A DNA stretch of 8,502 bases. It comes from Candidatus Gerdarchaeota archaeon (GTDB lineage: Archaea > Asgardarchaeota > Heimdallarchaeia > JABLTI01). This document shows positions 1 through 6,783 of this stretch, piece by piece (position 1 is the first letter of the stretch; the number at the start of each line of letters is the position of its first letter). Both the position numbers and the translations under genes were made by a program. The stretch spans positions 1 through 8,502 of the forward strand of contig JAEOUJ010000400.1 of assembly GCA_016839405.1 (NCBI GenBank), given 5' to 3'. The notes under the pieces are model-generated. The model was given only the letters and a program-made list of their open reading frames with translations, was not told the origin of the DNA and searched no databases.

Positions 1-10
1 CAAAATAGTT

Positions 11-841
11 CTATTGTTTAATGGATTGATGTGCATTTTCATTTCTTAAATTGAGTTTGGTTATTGTTATTTTATTATGAACATTGAAAGCATTTTGCCA
101 GAGAAAATCTAGATAAAATGTTATTGCAGTTAGAATAAAAATTATTCCAAGAATAGACCAAAATAAAGCTGGTAATGTGAATCTGATGTTTTCTGAGGTT
201 ATAAATGTAATAATTGTTGGAACAAGTGCCAACAAGTGTGAGGTGATTAATGGTATCATATAAAATGCTGGATGAGGAATTTTTCTTGGGGCATTTTCAT
301 ATTTCTGTCCCTTTAAATGATAATATAAACTAGCATATTTTTTATAATAAATCCACCATAGAATAGGAATAAAACCAAAACATATAGCTACTATGAAAAT
401 CATTAATGTTTGAGAAGTATTAACTCTTATTGGATCGCCTCGAGAATCATTCGGGTAATGTGAATGTTTATCCAAATCTTCTATGTTAATAAAGAGATAA
501 ATAAGGAAGAAAATTCCAACAGTAATTATCCCCAATAAAAACCAATAAACATATTTTCTTTCAGGAACAATCTCTAATTCTACAAATTGTTTCTCTTCTT
601 CTTTTTCTGTTGTAAACATTTCTTCAATTTCGGGTGTTTTGAAAACATAAGATCCTTCTTGTTCACTTTCGATTGTATAGGGTTTTGTTGAATCTTTTTG
701 AATTATTATTTCAGAATCATCTTCTAAATTATTTGATTTATAAGTTTTTATTTCTCCTTTTGAAGTTAATTCATAATCACAAAAAGGACATTTGATTAAT
801 GAATCATCAACAAATGAACCACATCTTTCACAAGAAGGCAT
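11..841 (-). CDS. Zinc-ribbon membrane protein of unknown function
   Basis: This predicted 276-residue protein starts with a zinc-ribbon knuckle pair, CxxC at Cys4/Cys7 and CxxC at Cys18/Cys21, the usual pattern of short archaeal and bacterial zinc ribbons. An acidic, low-complexity linker follows (about 30-95). Then come four hydrophobic segments that should be membrane helices, at about 96-119, 144-166, 193-214 and 222-247. The zinc ribbon is therefore probably cytoplasmic and tethered to a membrane domain. I recognise no catalytic motif or named family, and the function is unknown. I chose the ATG at 841. A GTG three codons upstream (850) is in frame, but it sits in a GTGAT stretch that is better read as a weak Shine-Dalgarno. 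The gene follows the surface-protein gene on the same strand with a gap of about 90 bases, so co-transcription is possible but unproven. Confidence 0.75.
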   Translation of the reverse strand: MPSCERCGSFVDDSLIKCPFCDYELTSKGEIKTYKSNNLEDDSEIIIQKDSTKPYTIESEQEGSYVFKTPEIEEMFTTEKEEEKQFVELEIVPERKYVYWFLLGIITVGIFFLIYLFINIEDLDKHSHYPNDSRGDPIRVNTSQTLMIFIVAICFGFIPILWWIYYKKYASLYYHLKGQKYENAPRKIPHPAFYMIPLITSHLLALVPTIITFITSENIRFTLPALFWSILGIIFILTAITFYLDFLWQNAFNVHNKITITKLNLRNENAHQSIKQ

Positions 842-880
842 TTTAATCACATTTTAAGTAAAACTAAATGCTACGATTTA

Positions 881-913
881 TTATTGCTTCTTAAGTTTTT
901 ACTTGAGCAATAA
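881..913. repeat. Inverted repeat between the surface-protein and zinc-ribbon genes
   Basis: The arms TTATTGCT (881-888) and AGCAATAA (906-913) are perfect 8-base complements. An inner AAGT/ACTT stem (893-896 and 901-904) closes on a TTTT loop. The hairpin lies just after the stop of the upstream minus-strand gene (935), so it may be a terminator or processing site. No clear T-run follows on the minus strand. It also overlaps a TATA-like stretch (875-886) that could serve the zinc-ribbon gene. Confidence 0.45.
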
Positions 914-934
914 ATTTAATTAAAAAATACTACT

Positions 935-2545
935 TCAAGATTTCTTGTTAGGTTTTCGAATAAATCTAATAAATCTCTTGATTTTTGATTCTTTATCTTT
1001 TTTATCATTAATTTTTAAAAATGCAATATAAATTTGTATGATAACAAAAGCAATTATTAGTAGAATAAAAATAGACAATCCAAAATTTCGCAATGATAAT
1101 CTACGTGTAGGATAGCTTCTAGGATTTAATGGATCTGTGGAAGCAAAATATTCCTCAGCATCAGAAAAACCATCATTATCTGTATCTGCTTTATTTGGAT
1201 CCGTTCCTATTGTAGGCTCCCAGTAATCGCTTAAACTATCCCTATCACGATCTAAGTTCCCACAAATCATTAGCCTTCTATAAAAGAAATCAAAATCATA
1301 TGCTGCTTGTCCTAATGTAATTATTCTTTTATCAGATAATATAGCTATATCATACAATTTGCTCATATAAAATTCATAAAATCCTCGATTCCATATTTCA
1401 GCTCCTTCAGAGTCTATGTTGCCTAAAAATGCTATATCATTACCATTAATTTCTGATTCCATGTAGCCACATATTATTAATTCATAAAAATCTGAATAAT
1501 CAACGCTAGTAATTACTTCATTTCGTAATTTTTTACCATAGGTTTTTTCTGTAATTTCTTCATTTGTTAAATTAAAATACATAATATAATTATCTCTAAA
1601 ACTAGTACTTGATTCTTCATAGCAATCTCCTACCAGTAGTAATTGATCTGAACCAATAAGCAATAAATCATTAATTTTAGGATATTTGTTTGATTCTGAT
1701 GTATATGCCCAACTAGAATTTCCATCAAAATTGATTTTTTGTAATATAAATTGATAATTCAATTTTGTTTGTTCATATCTGTTATAGACTAGGAATATTT
1801 CATTTCTAATATCAGCATAATAAAGAAATGGATAACAATCATAAAAGCTATTAATATATCTATCAATCCAAAGTAATTTTTGATCTGTTGAATTTACACA
1901 AGCAAGAAAAATATCAGGAGTGTTGTATACTTGATATTCTTCAGTATGTATACCTGTTACAAATAGCAAATCATTAGTTTTTATTATAGAGTATCCTTCT
2001 TCTGATAATAAAGAAAAACCAAATGTCGTATTCCAAAGAATGTCTCCATTTGAAAGATTAAAATTAGAAATTAGGCAATCAGAATTAGCGCTCCAACTTG
2101 AAGATGTATCCCCTAAAAAGAATCCACTATTCTGATTTACATCAAGAATTATATCATTACCTCTATCTAGCAAATTGAAATCTAATATATTTATCCACTC
2201 TATATCATTACTAGAATTCAATTTTCCTAAAAGAATATCAGATTCTGAACCAAAATTATAACTTATAGTACCGATAAAGAAACAATTATTTTGTGAATCA
2301 TTAACTAAAGATGTGCTTTTAATAATCATTCCTTCTCTCAAAGTATTTACAATACCAAGTAAATTACTATATGATTGTGGTAGGTTTAAAATTGAATTGT
2401 TAAAAGAAATGTTGTCATCAATAATTTCTGTTGGAGATGCCTTAATCATATAAAAAGTATTTAAAATTAATAAATTTGAAAAAATAAAAAGAATTATTAG
2501 ACTTTTTTTGAAATCATCCTTTCTAAAAAATAATAATCTTTTCAT
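935..2545 (-). CDS. Surface-anchored propeller-like protein with calcium-binding motifs
   Basis: This predicted 536-residue envelope protein has a basic N-terminus, then a hydrophobic segment (about 14-34) that should be a signal peptide or anchor. Residues 90-430 contain about six degenerate repeats. Each has a hydrophobic strand, a turn such as N-x-S/T-x-G-D/E, then a Trp-containing strand (around 102-119, 155-175, 210-228, 263-281, 319-335, 369-388), as in PQQ/SBBP-like beta-propellers. Several Asn-x-Ser/Thr sequons fit an N-glycosylated exterior domain. Residues 432-472 carry two acidic motifs (Asp432/434/436/440 with Glu443, and Asp454/456/458/462 with Glu465) resembling the thrombospondin type 3/EF-hand-like calcium motifs of bacterial and archaeal surface proteins. 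A membrane helix (about 487-510) and a Lys/Arg-rich tail end the protein, which suggests a large extracytoplasmic domain. The ATG at 2545 is preceded by AAAGGAT. The role is unknown; adhesion or ligand binding is only a guess. Confidence 0.72.
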   Translation of the reverse strand: MKRLLFFRKDDFKKSLIILFIFSNLLILNTFYMIKASPTEIIDDNISFNNSILNLPQSYSNLLGIVNTLREGMIIKSTSLVNDSQNNCFFIGTISYNFGSESDILLGKLNSSNDIEWINILDFNLLDRGNDIILDVNQNSGFFLGDTSSSWSANSDCLISNFNLSNGDILWNTTFGFSLLSEEGYSIIKTNDLLFVTGIHTEEYQVYNTPDIFLACVNSTDQKLLWIDRYINSFYDCYPFLYYADIRNEIFLVYNRYEQTKLNYQFILQKINFDGNSSWAYTSESNKYPKINDLLLIGSDQLLLVGDCYEESSTSFRDNYIMYFNLTNEEITEKTYGKKLRNEVITSVDYSDFYELIICGYMESEINGNDIAFLGNIDSEGAEIWNRGFYEFYMSKLYDIAILSDKRIITLGQAAYDFDFFYRRLMICGNLDRDRDSLSDYWEPTIGTDPNKADTDNDGFSDAEEYFASTDPLNPRSYPTRRLSLRNFGLSIFILLIIAFVIIQIYIAFLKINDKKDKESKIKRFIRFIRKPNKKS

Positions 2546-2737
2546 TTAAGCTAAATCCTTTTGTTATTTTTGTTTATTTAATATTTAGATAAATATTCTT
2601 CCAACCCTCGCATTTATATATAAGTATGTTCAGTTTTTATACCTAGTAATGGGAATTTAATAACTATTACATTTAATATAATTTACTAATATTTGAATGT
2701 AAAAAAAACTCCTTAAGAAAATTTAGGATTGGACACT
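2546..2737. promoter_or_regulatory. Divergent intergenic promoter region
   Basis: This non-coding stretch separates the divergent surface-protein and HEAT-repeat genes. TTATATATAA (2614-2623) is a perfect palindromic TATA-like element. It lies about 70 bases upstream of the minus-strand ATG at 2545, giving a predicted leader of about 45 bases. A second AT box, around TTTAATATAA (2672-2681), is placed to start the plus-strand HEAT gene with a leader of about 30 bases. The weak AGGATTGG (2725-2732) before the ATG at 2738 could be its ribosome binding site. Assignments rest on position and composition only. Confidence 0.5.
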
Positions 2738-3220
2738 ATGAGCGGACCGGATAAAAAGAAACTAGATAAAATGATCTGGCAGCTTAGAGAAGGATGGGGT
2801 GAAAGCATTCGCATAGAAGCAGCAAGAGATCTAGGGTGGATTGGAACAGATGCTGCTGATGAAGCAGTACCTGAATTAATGAAGGCACTTTTGGAAGATA
2901 AAAGTGAAAATGTTAGAGTTGAAGCTGCATTAGCTCTTCAATGGATTGGAACCAAAGCACAAGAAGCGGTTCCAGCATTAGTTCAAGCTTTAAATGAAGA
3001 TCAAAGTGAAAAAGTCCGTGAAAGAGCAGCACTTGTTTTACAAGGTATGGAAAAAAATAATGGAAATGCTGTGAAAGCATTATTTGATGCTAGTAAAAAT
3101 GATAAAAGCAATCAGGTAAGAGAAGCAGCAGTAAAAACATTAGAAAAGCTAGCTGTGAAATTTGAATATAAATCAACTAGTGAATTACTAAAATCAAATA
3201 AAATCGGTTCATCAAAATAA
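2738..3220 (+). CDS. HEAT-repeat protein
   Basis: This small, soluble, all-helical protein of 160 residues has no signal peptide or membrane segment. Four consecutive HEAT (PBS-lyase HEAT-like) units cover nearly the whole chain, at about 9-38, 43-77, 78-107 and 112-140. They show the repeating pattern of a hydrophobic helix (AVPELMKALL, AVPALVQALN), an acidic turn with Asp, then V-R-x-x-A-A at the second helix (VRVEAALAL, VRERAALVL, VREAAVKTL). Two units share the phrase WIGT after the second helix. Such proteins usually act as protein-binding scaffolds; some relatives are phycocyanobilin lyases, but no pigment context exists here. The partner is unknown. I start at the ATG at 2738; an in-frame TTG at 2729 would add three residues and lies inside the likely ribosome-binding stretch. 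The next gene has its own promoter-like sequence, so this may be a single-gene transcript. Confidence 0.85.
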   Translation: MSGPDKKKLDKMIWQLREGWGESIRIEAARDLGWIGTDAADEAVPELMKALLEDKSENVRVEAALALQWIGTKAQEAVPALVQALNEDQSEKVRERAALVLQGMEKNNGNAVKALFDASKNDKSNQVREAAVKTLEKLAVKFEYKSTSELLKSNKIGSSK

Positions 3221-3251
3221 ATTTATGTTAACTATTTTGATATTTATTTTA

Positions 3252-3306
3252 AATTCATCTTGAATTGAACAAAATAATTTAAACAGCTATTTTATTATTC
3301 TAATTT
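3252..3306 (+). promoter_or_regulatory. Predicted leaderless promoter of the S9 peptidase gene
   Basis: An AT-rich box (AATAATTTAA, about 3273-3282) lies roughly 27 bases before the ATG at 3307, the usual archaeal distance from TATA box to transcription start. No Shine-Dalgarno-like sequence is visible, so the mRNA probably begins at or next to the start codon. An inverted repeat AATTCA (3252-3257)/TGAATT (3261-3266) sits just upstream of the box and could bind a regulator or arise by chance. Confidence 0.45.
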
Positions 3307-5481
3307 ATGTCAAAAGTTAACAAAATAAAAGAAGAGAAATTAATTACAGCAAATGATTTATTTTCTTTAAAACAAATTACTGAAGTTTCAATTAGACCTT
3401 ATTCAGATGATATTTATTTTGTAATAAATCAAGCCAATAAAGAAGATAATGGCTATAGAAATGCAATATGGCGATTTAAAGAAAATGAAACTAAACAATT
3501 TACTCAAGGATTGCCAAGTGATGGTTCAATGAAATGGTCTCCGGATGGTAAGACTTTAGCTTTTATATCTGTAAGAACTGTTTTGAAAAAAACCCCTAAT
3601 GGAAAGTCAAAGGAACCTCCAAAACCTCAAATTTATTTGATACCTCATAATGGAGGTGAAGCGATTCAACTTACAAAAATGGATAATGGTGTAATGCCTA
3701 ACTTTGAATGGAGTTTAGATGGTTCAAAAATCATTTTCATATCACGAATGAATGAAGATGAATTAAAAGCTCCAACACCAGAAGAAATGAAAGAAATGGA
3801 TCCTGATGATGTCACTTTATTAAAAATAAACACAAAAAAACAAGAAGAAAAGAAAATCGAACCACGAATTATCACTAGAGATGTTTACCGATCAGGAACA
3901 TCATTTTTTGATGACAGAAAGGGGCAAATTCATGTAATTGATATTAAAACAAAGAAGATTGAACGCTGGACAAATAGTAAAGAGGATGATTATACATTTG
4001 CTTTTCTTGCTCCTGACAATAGCTTTGCATTTACTTCTAGAAAGAAGCCTGGAGAAAGTGATGATAGTCGATTATGGGAATTCATTAAAATTACTCCTGA
4101 AGGAGAAGTTGAAATATTAGTAGAAAATCATTATGGTTGGGGTGCATTTTTTAGACCATCACCAGATGGAAATTTCTTAGTTTCAATTGCTGGAAATGAA
4201 AAATTAGGAACAATGGCACAATCGGCATTATGTATAGATAATCTCAAAACAAGAGAACGTAAAATAATTGCTGATGAAATAGATAGAGAGAAATTTTCAC
4301 CTAAATGGACAAAAGATGGAAAGTATCTTTATTTTATGATTTTAAATGAAGCAAAAGCTGAAATTTACCGATTAAAAATTGAAACATGGAAGATTAAAAA
4401 AATCATTAGTGGAGATAAAGTAATAGCTGATTATGAAATTTCAGATGATAATAAAATAATAGCTTATCATGCATTTTATGTAAATGATCCATCACAATTA
4501 TACAAATTTGATTTGACAACTAAAGAAGATCATCTTATATATGAACCAAATAAAGAGTTTCTATCAAAGAAAAAGTTAGGAAAAACAGAAGAAATTTGGT
4601 ACGATGGTTATAATAATGATTTCAAAATACAAGGATGGATTTTAACTCCACATAATTTTGATCCAAAGAAGAAATATCCTTTAGCTTTGAACATGCATGG
4701 TGGACCTCATGTTATGTGGAGTAAACATCAAAGTATTCCTATGTTTCATGAATTCCAACTTTTAGCTGCTGAAGGCTATGTTGTTTTTTATTGCAATCCA
4801 AGAGGAAGCAATGGTTATGGACAAGAATTTTACAAGGCAATTGAGAAATCTTGGGGTGATAAAGATTCCATTGATATTCTCAATGGTGTTGATTTGGTTG
4901 TAAAACGTGGATTCATTGATGTCGATAGAATGGCTATAACAGGTGGTTCGTATGCAGGATTTATGACTGCATGGATAATAGGTCATGATACTCGATTTGC
5001 TGCTGCAGTAGCACAAAGAGGTGTTTATCATATATCCAGTTTTTGGGCTACAACTGATTGGGCTCGAATCTTAATTGACGATGAATTTGGCACTATACCT
5101 ACAAAGGATCATAAATTCCTTTGGGAGCGATCTCCAGCAGCTTATGCAAAGAATATGAAAACACCATTAAGAATAATTCATAGTGAAATTGATTATCGTG
5201 CACCTATACCAGATGCAGAAATGCTTTACTTAGCAATTAAACGAGAAGCTCCAGATCTTGATGTTGAATTTCTACGATATCCTGGTGAAGGTCATGAACT
5301 ATCTCGATCAGGACAACCAAATAGACGAATTGATCGTCTTCATAAAATCGTTGAATGGTTTGATAAGTATTGTCAACCTGATAAAATTAAGAAGCAAGAA
5401 GAAAAAGCTGAGAAAATAAAGGAGCTAAAAAAAGATTACAAGCAAAAAATGCAAAATGAAATAAAGAAATTAGAAGGTTAA
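3307..5481 (+). CDS. S9-family serine peptidase (prolyl oligopeptidase / acylaminoacyl peptidase type)
   Basis: This complete 724-residue cytoplasmic peptidase has no signal peptide. Residues 20-415 form the propeller half, with WD40-like/PD40 phrases such as MKWSPDGKTLAFIS (75-88), FEWSLDGSKIIFIS (133-146), FRPSPDGNFLVSIA (282-295) and KWTKDGKYLYFM (333-344). Residues 430-690 are the alpha/beta-hydrolase catalytic domain. HGGPH (464-468) and Tyr495 fit the oxyanion region. The nucleophile is Ser548 in GGSYAG, followed by Asp629 in HSEIDYRAP and His663 in GEGHE, so the triad is intact. In this family the propeller limits access to short peptides, and typical members are dipeptidyl or acylaminoacyl peptidases or oligopeptidases. 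Exact specificity cannot be read here; a housekeeping role in peptide turnover is likely. The last 33 residues are a Lys/Glu-rich, probably helical tail beyond the usual end of the catalytic domain. The ATG at 3307 is supported by a TATA-like box at leaderless distance. Confidence 0.95.
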   Translation: MSKVNKIKEEKLITANDLFSLKQITEVSIRPYSDDIYFVINQANKEDNGYRNAIWRFKENETKQFTQGLPSDGSMKWSPDGKTLAFISVRTVLKKTPNGKSKEPPKPQIYLIPHNGGEAIQLTKMDNGVMPNFEWSLDGSKIIFISRMNEDELKAPTPEEMKEMDPDDVTLLKINTKKQEEKKIEPRIITRDVYRSGTSFFDDRKGQIHVIDIKTKKIERWTNSKEDDYTFAFLAPDNSFAFTSRKKPGESDDSRLWEFIKITPEGEVEILVENHYGWGAFFRPSPDGNFLVSIAGNEKLGTMAQSALCIDNLKTRERKIIADEIDREKFSPKWTKDGKYLYFMILNEAKAEIYRLKIETWKIKKIISGDKVIADYEISDDNKIIAYHAFYVNDPSQLYKFDLTTKEDHLIYEPNKEFLSKKKLGKTEEIWYDGYNNDFKIQGWILTPHNFDPKKKYPLALNMHGGPHVMWSKHQSIPMFHEFQLLAAEGYVVFYCNPRGSNGYGQEFYKAIEKSWGDKDSIDILNGVDLVVKRGFIDVDRMAITGGSYAGFMTAWIIGHDTRFAAAVAQRGVYHISSFWATTDWARILIDDEFGTIPTKDHKFLWERSPAAYAKNMKTPLRIIHSEIDYRAPIPDAEMLYLAIKREAPDLDVEFLRYPGEGHELSRSGQPNRRIDRLHKIVEWFDKYCQPDKIKKQEEKAEKIKELKKDYKQKMQNEIKKLEG

Positions 5482-5500
5482 AATTCCTTCTTTATTTCTT
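5464..5500. terminator. Bidirectional terminator hairpin over convergent stop codons
   Basis: Arms 5464-5477 (AAGAAATTAGAAGG) and 5486-5500 (CCTTCTTTATTTCTT) are complementary apart from one mismatch and a one-base bulge, with an 8-base AT loop. The structure covers both the TAA of the peptidase gene (5479-5481) and the TAA of the convergent sulfotransferase gene (5492-5494). The two genes are only 10 bases apart, so one symmetrical element probably ends both transcripts. The 3' arm is T-rich for the plus strand, and the opposite arm gives the equivalent tract on the minus strand. Confidence 0.6.
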
Positions 5501-6661
5501 GCCTTTTGGCTCCAATTTTTTGTATCCTTGCATTTCTCTTATGAAATCCCAATTATCATTTACTTTTCTAATAATATCATCTGAGATTACATGTACGCCT
5601 GGTTTATAATCTGCTTGTGATTTCACATATTTAGCAAATTTATCTTTATATTCATCAAAACCATCGATTTTAAGATCAGTATAAATTCGCTTAAGATGTG
5701 GCATTGGATCTTTAATGAAGTCTTCATATTTGATGTCAATGATTCTATCTTCAGGAATTAATTTGCGAGTTTCGCTGAATTTTTCATACATTTCTCTATA
5801 ATTATCAATTATCCCTTGTTGTAAATCTTCATCCTTCCATGTTTGAACAGCATAAATTGCGAATACTTCTCTAAAAAATCTTAGAGTCGAAGCGTATAAA
5901 GTATATGGATCTCTATAAGTATGTACAAATTTAGCATTAGGATACATATCAAGAATTAATTTTATTTTGTATGTTATTGCTGGATTCTTAAGTATAAGCA
6001 TTTTACCTTGATATTTAAGAGTTAATTTCTTAACAAAAAACTCATAGACTTTTCTCCACTTCTTTACATCTTTTTCTTTATAATGATCAGCTATAGCATT
6101 ATATTTTGAAAAGTGTTTAAATTTTTTAGGAAAGATAAAACCATTATAAAAACCATATTTACTCATTGCACCTATTGCATATTCCTCTTCTGTTGGTTCA
6201 TCGCTACCCATTACAACATCATCCATAGGTCTAGTTTCTGGTAATGAAGCATCAATTAATTTCTTAGTAAATCCATGGAATGTTAAAAAGTAATGTGGAA
6301 CATAACCTTCTAGATTAGAACAGTATCCTTTACCTTTATCATAAGCTAATAATGTCATTAGGTATGTAGTTCCGGTTCTATAATGTCCAATGACAAAGAG
6401 TGGATCAGTTTTAATTTTAGTTTTTTTAACTTTTCTTGTAACAGCTAACCATTCTATAAATCTTAAAGGCCAAGTTATTAAGCATAATGTATAAGCATAG
6501 ATAAAACGCAACCAATATTTCGGATGAACACAAAATCTACCTATCCATAATAAACGCCAGATATTTAAAAGTGTCATACCACCAAGTGGTTCTTCTTTTA
6601 CAATTAAATGAGTTCGATCTTTCTTCTTTTTTTCTTTTTTAACTTTCTTCTGTTTCGTCAT
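5492..6661 (-). CDS. PAPS-dependent sulfotransferase, paralog 1 (Sulfotransfer_3-like)
   Basis: This predicted 389-residue enzyme should transfer the sulfuryl group of PAPS to an unidentified hydroxyl or amine acceptor. The 5'-phosphosulfate-binding loop is VIGHYRTGTTYL (90-101), with Arg95, Gly97, Thr98 and Thr99. The 3'-phosphate site is HTYRDPYTLYAS (247-258), with Arg250 and Ser258. Other family-like phrases are LPETRPMDD (140-148), LKNPAITYK (224-232) preceding it, and IKYEDFIKDP (310-319). The first 16 residues are mostly Lys with some Glu, and residues 50-74 are a hydrophobic, aromatic helix that may contact the membrane. No signal peptide is seen, so it should work on the cytosolic side, where PAPS is made. 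I chose the ATG at 6661 because AGGTGGAT (6668-6675) lies 7-8 bases upstream, a good archaeal Shine-Dalgarno; an in-frame GTG at 6673 falls inside that site. It is collinear with the next upstream gene, a clear paralog. Confidence 0.9.
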   Translation of the reverse strand: MTKQKKVKKEKKKKDRTHLIVKEEPLGGMTLLNIWRLLWIGRFCVHPKYWLRFIYAYTLCLITWPLRFIEWLAVTRKVKKTKIKTDPLFVIGHYRTGTTYLMTLLAYDKGKGYCSNLEGYVPHYFLTFHGFTKKLIDASLPETRPMDDVVMGSDEPTEEEYAIGAMSKYGFYNGFIFPKKFKHFSKYNAIADHYKEKDVKKWRKVYEFFVKKLTLKYQGKMLILKNPAITYKIKLILDMYPNAKFVHTYRDPYTLYASTLRFFREVFAIYAVQTWKDEDLQQGIIDNYREMYEKFSETRKLIPEDRIIDIKYEDFIKDPMPHLKRIYTDLKIDGFDEYKDKFAKYVKSQADYKPGVHVISDDIIRKVNDNWDFIREMQGYKKLEPKGKK

Positions 6662-6667
6662 AGATGA

Positions 6668-6675
6668 ATCCACCT
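6668..6675 (-). promoter_or_regulatory. Shine-Dalgarno that decides the start of sulfotransferase 1
   Basis: On the minus strand AGGTGGAT sits about 7 bases before the ATG at 6661 and is a near match to the archaeal consensus GGAGGTGAT. The alternative GTG start at 6673 is part of this element, so it cannot easily serve as the initiation codon. Confidence 0.75.
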
Positions 6676-6693
6676 ATCGCAAGGAAAAATGGC

Positions 6694-6738
6694 TTGCCAA
6701 ACCAATGTTTTTGTGCATTTTGTCAGTTAATAATTTTA
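6694..6738 (-). promoter_or_regulatory. Promoter of sulfotransferase 1 with the shared GGTTTGGCAA element
   Basis: On the minus strand a TATA-like stretch (complement of TTAATAATTTTA, 6727-6738) is followed by GGTTTGGCAA (6703 down to 6694), where transcription should start. The leader to the ATG at 6661 would be about 40 bases. The same 10-base sequence occurs at the matching place before the paralogous gene (7928 down to 7919). In this copy it overlaps a short inverted repeat, TGGC-TT-GCCA (6690-6699). Confidence 0.5.
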
Positions 6739-6745
6739 CTCTCGC

Positions 6746-6780
6746 AAAAAGAAATTGAGTAATGGTATTTTTATGCCATT
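6746..6780 (-). terminator. Hairpin plus T-rich tract after sulfotransferase 2
   Basis: Arms AATGGTAT (6761-6768) and ATGCCATT (6773-6780) pair around a TTTT loop with one mismatched position (a G-U wobble if read on the plus strand). It begins 3 bases after the TGA of the upstream gene (6784-6786). On the minus strand it is followed by an ATTTCTTTTT tract (down to 6746), as expected for an archaeal intrinsic-like terminator. Confidence 0.5.
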
Positions 6781-6783
6781 AAA

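Noticed and set aside
3666..3875. Open frame of 69 codons antisense to the S9 peptidase
   Set aside because: It lies wholly inside a well-supported gene with an intact family fold; the translated product is low-complexity Ser/Phe-rich, as expected of a complement frame.
3938..4120. Open frame of 60 codons in another frame of the S9 peptidase gene
   Set aside because: It overlaps the peptidase propeller, with no start signal and no recognisable protein character.
4762..5031. Open frame of 89 codons antisense to the peptidase catalytic domain
   Set aside because: It is opposite the conserved catalytic serine region, whose codon constraints explain the lack of stops.
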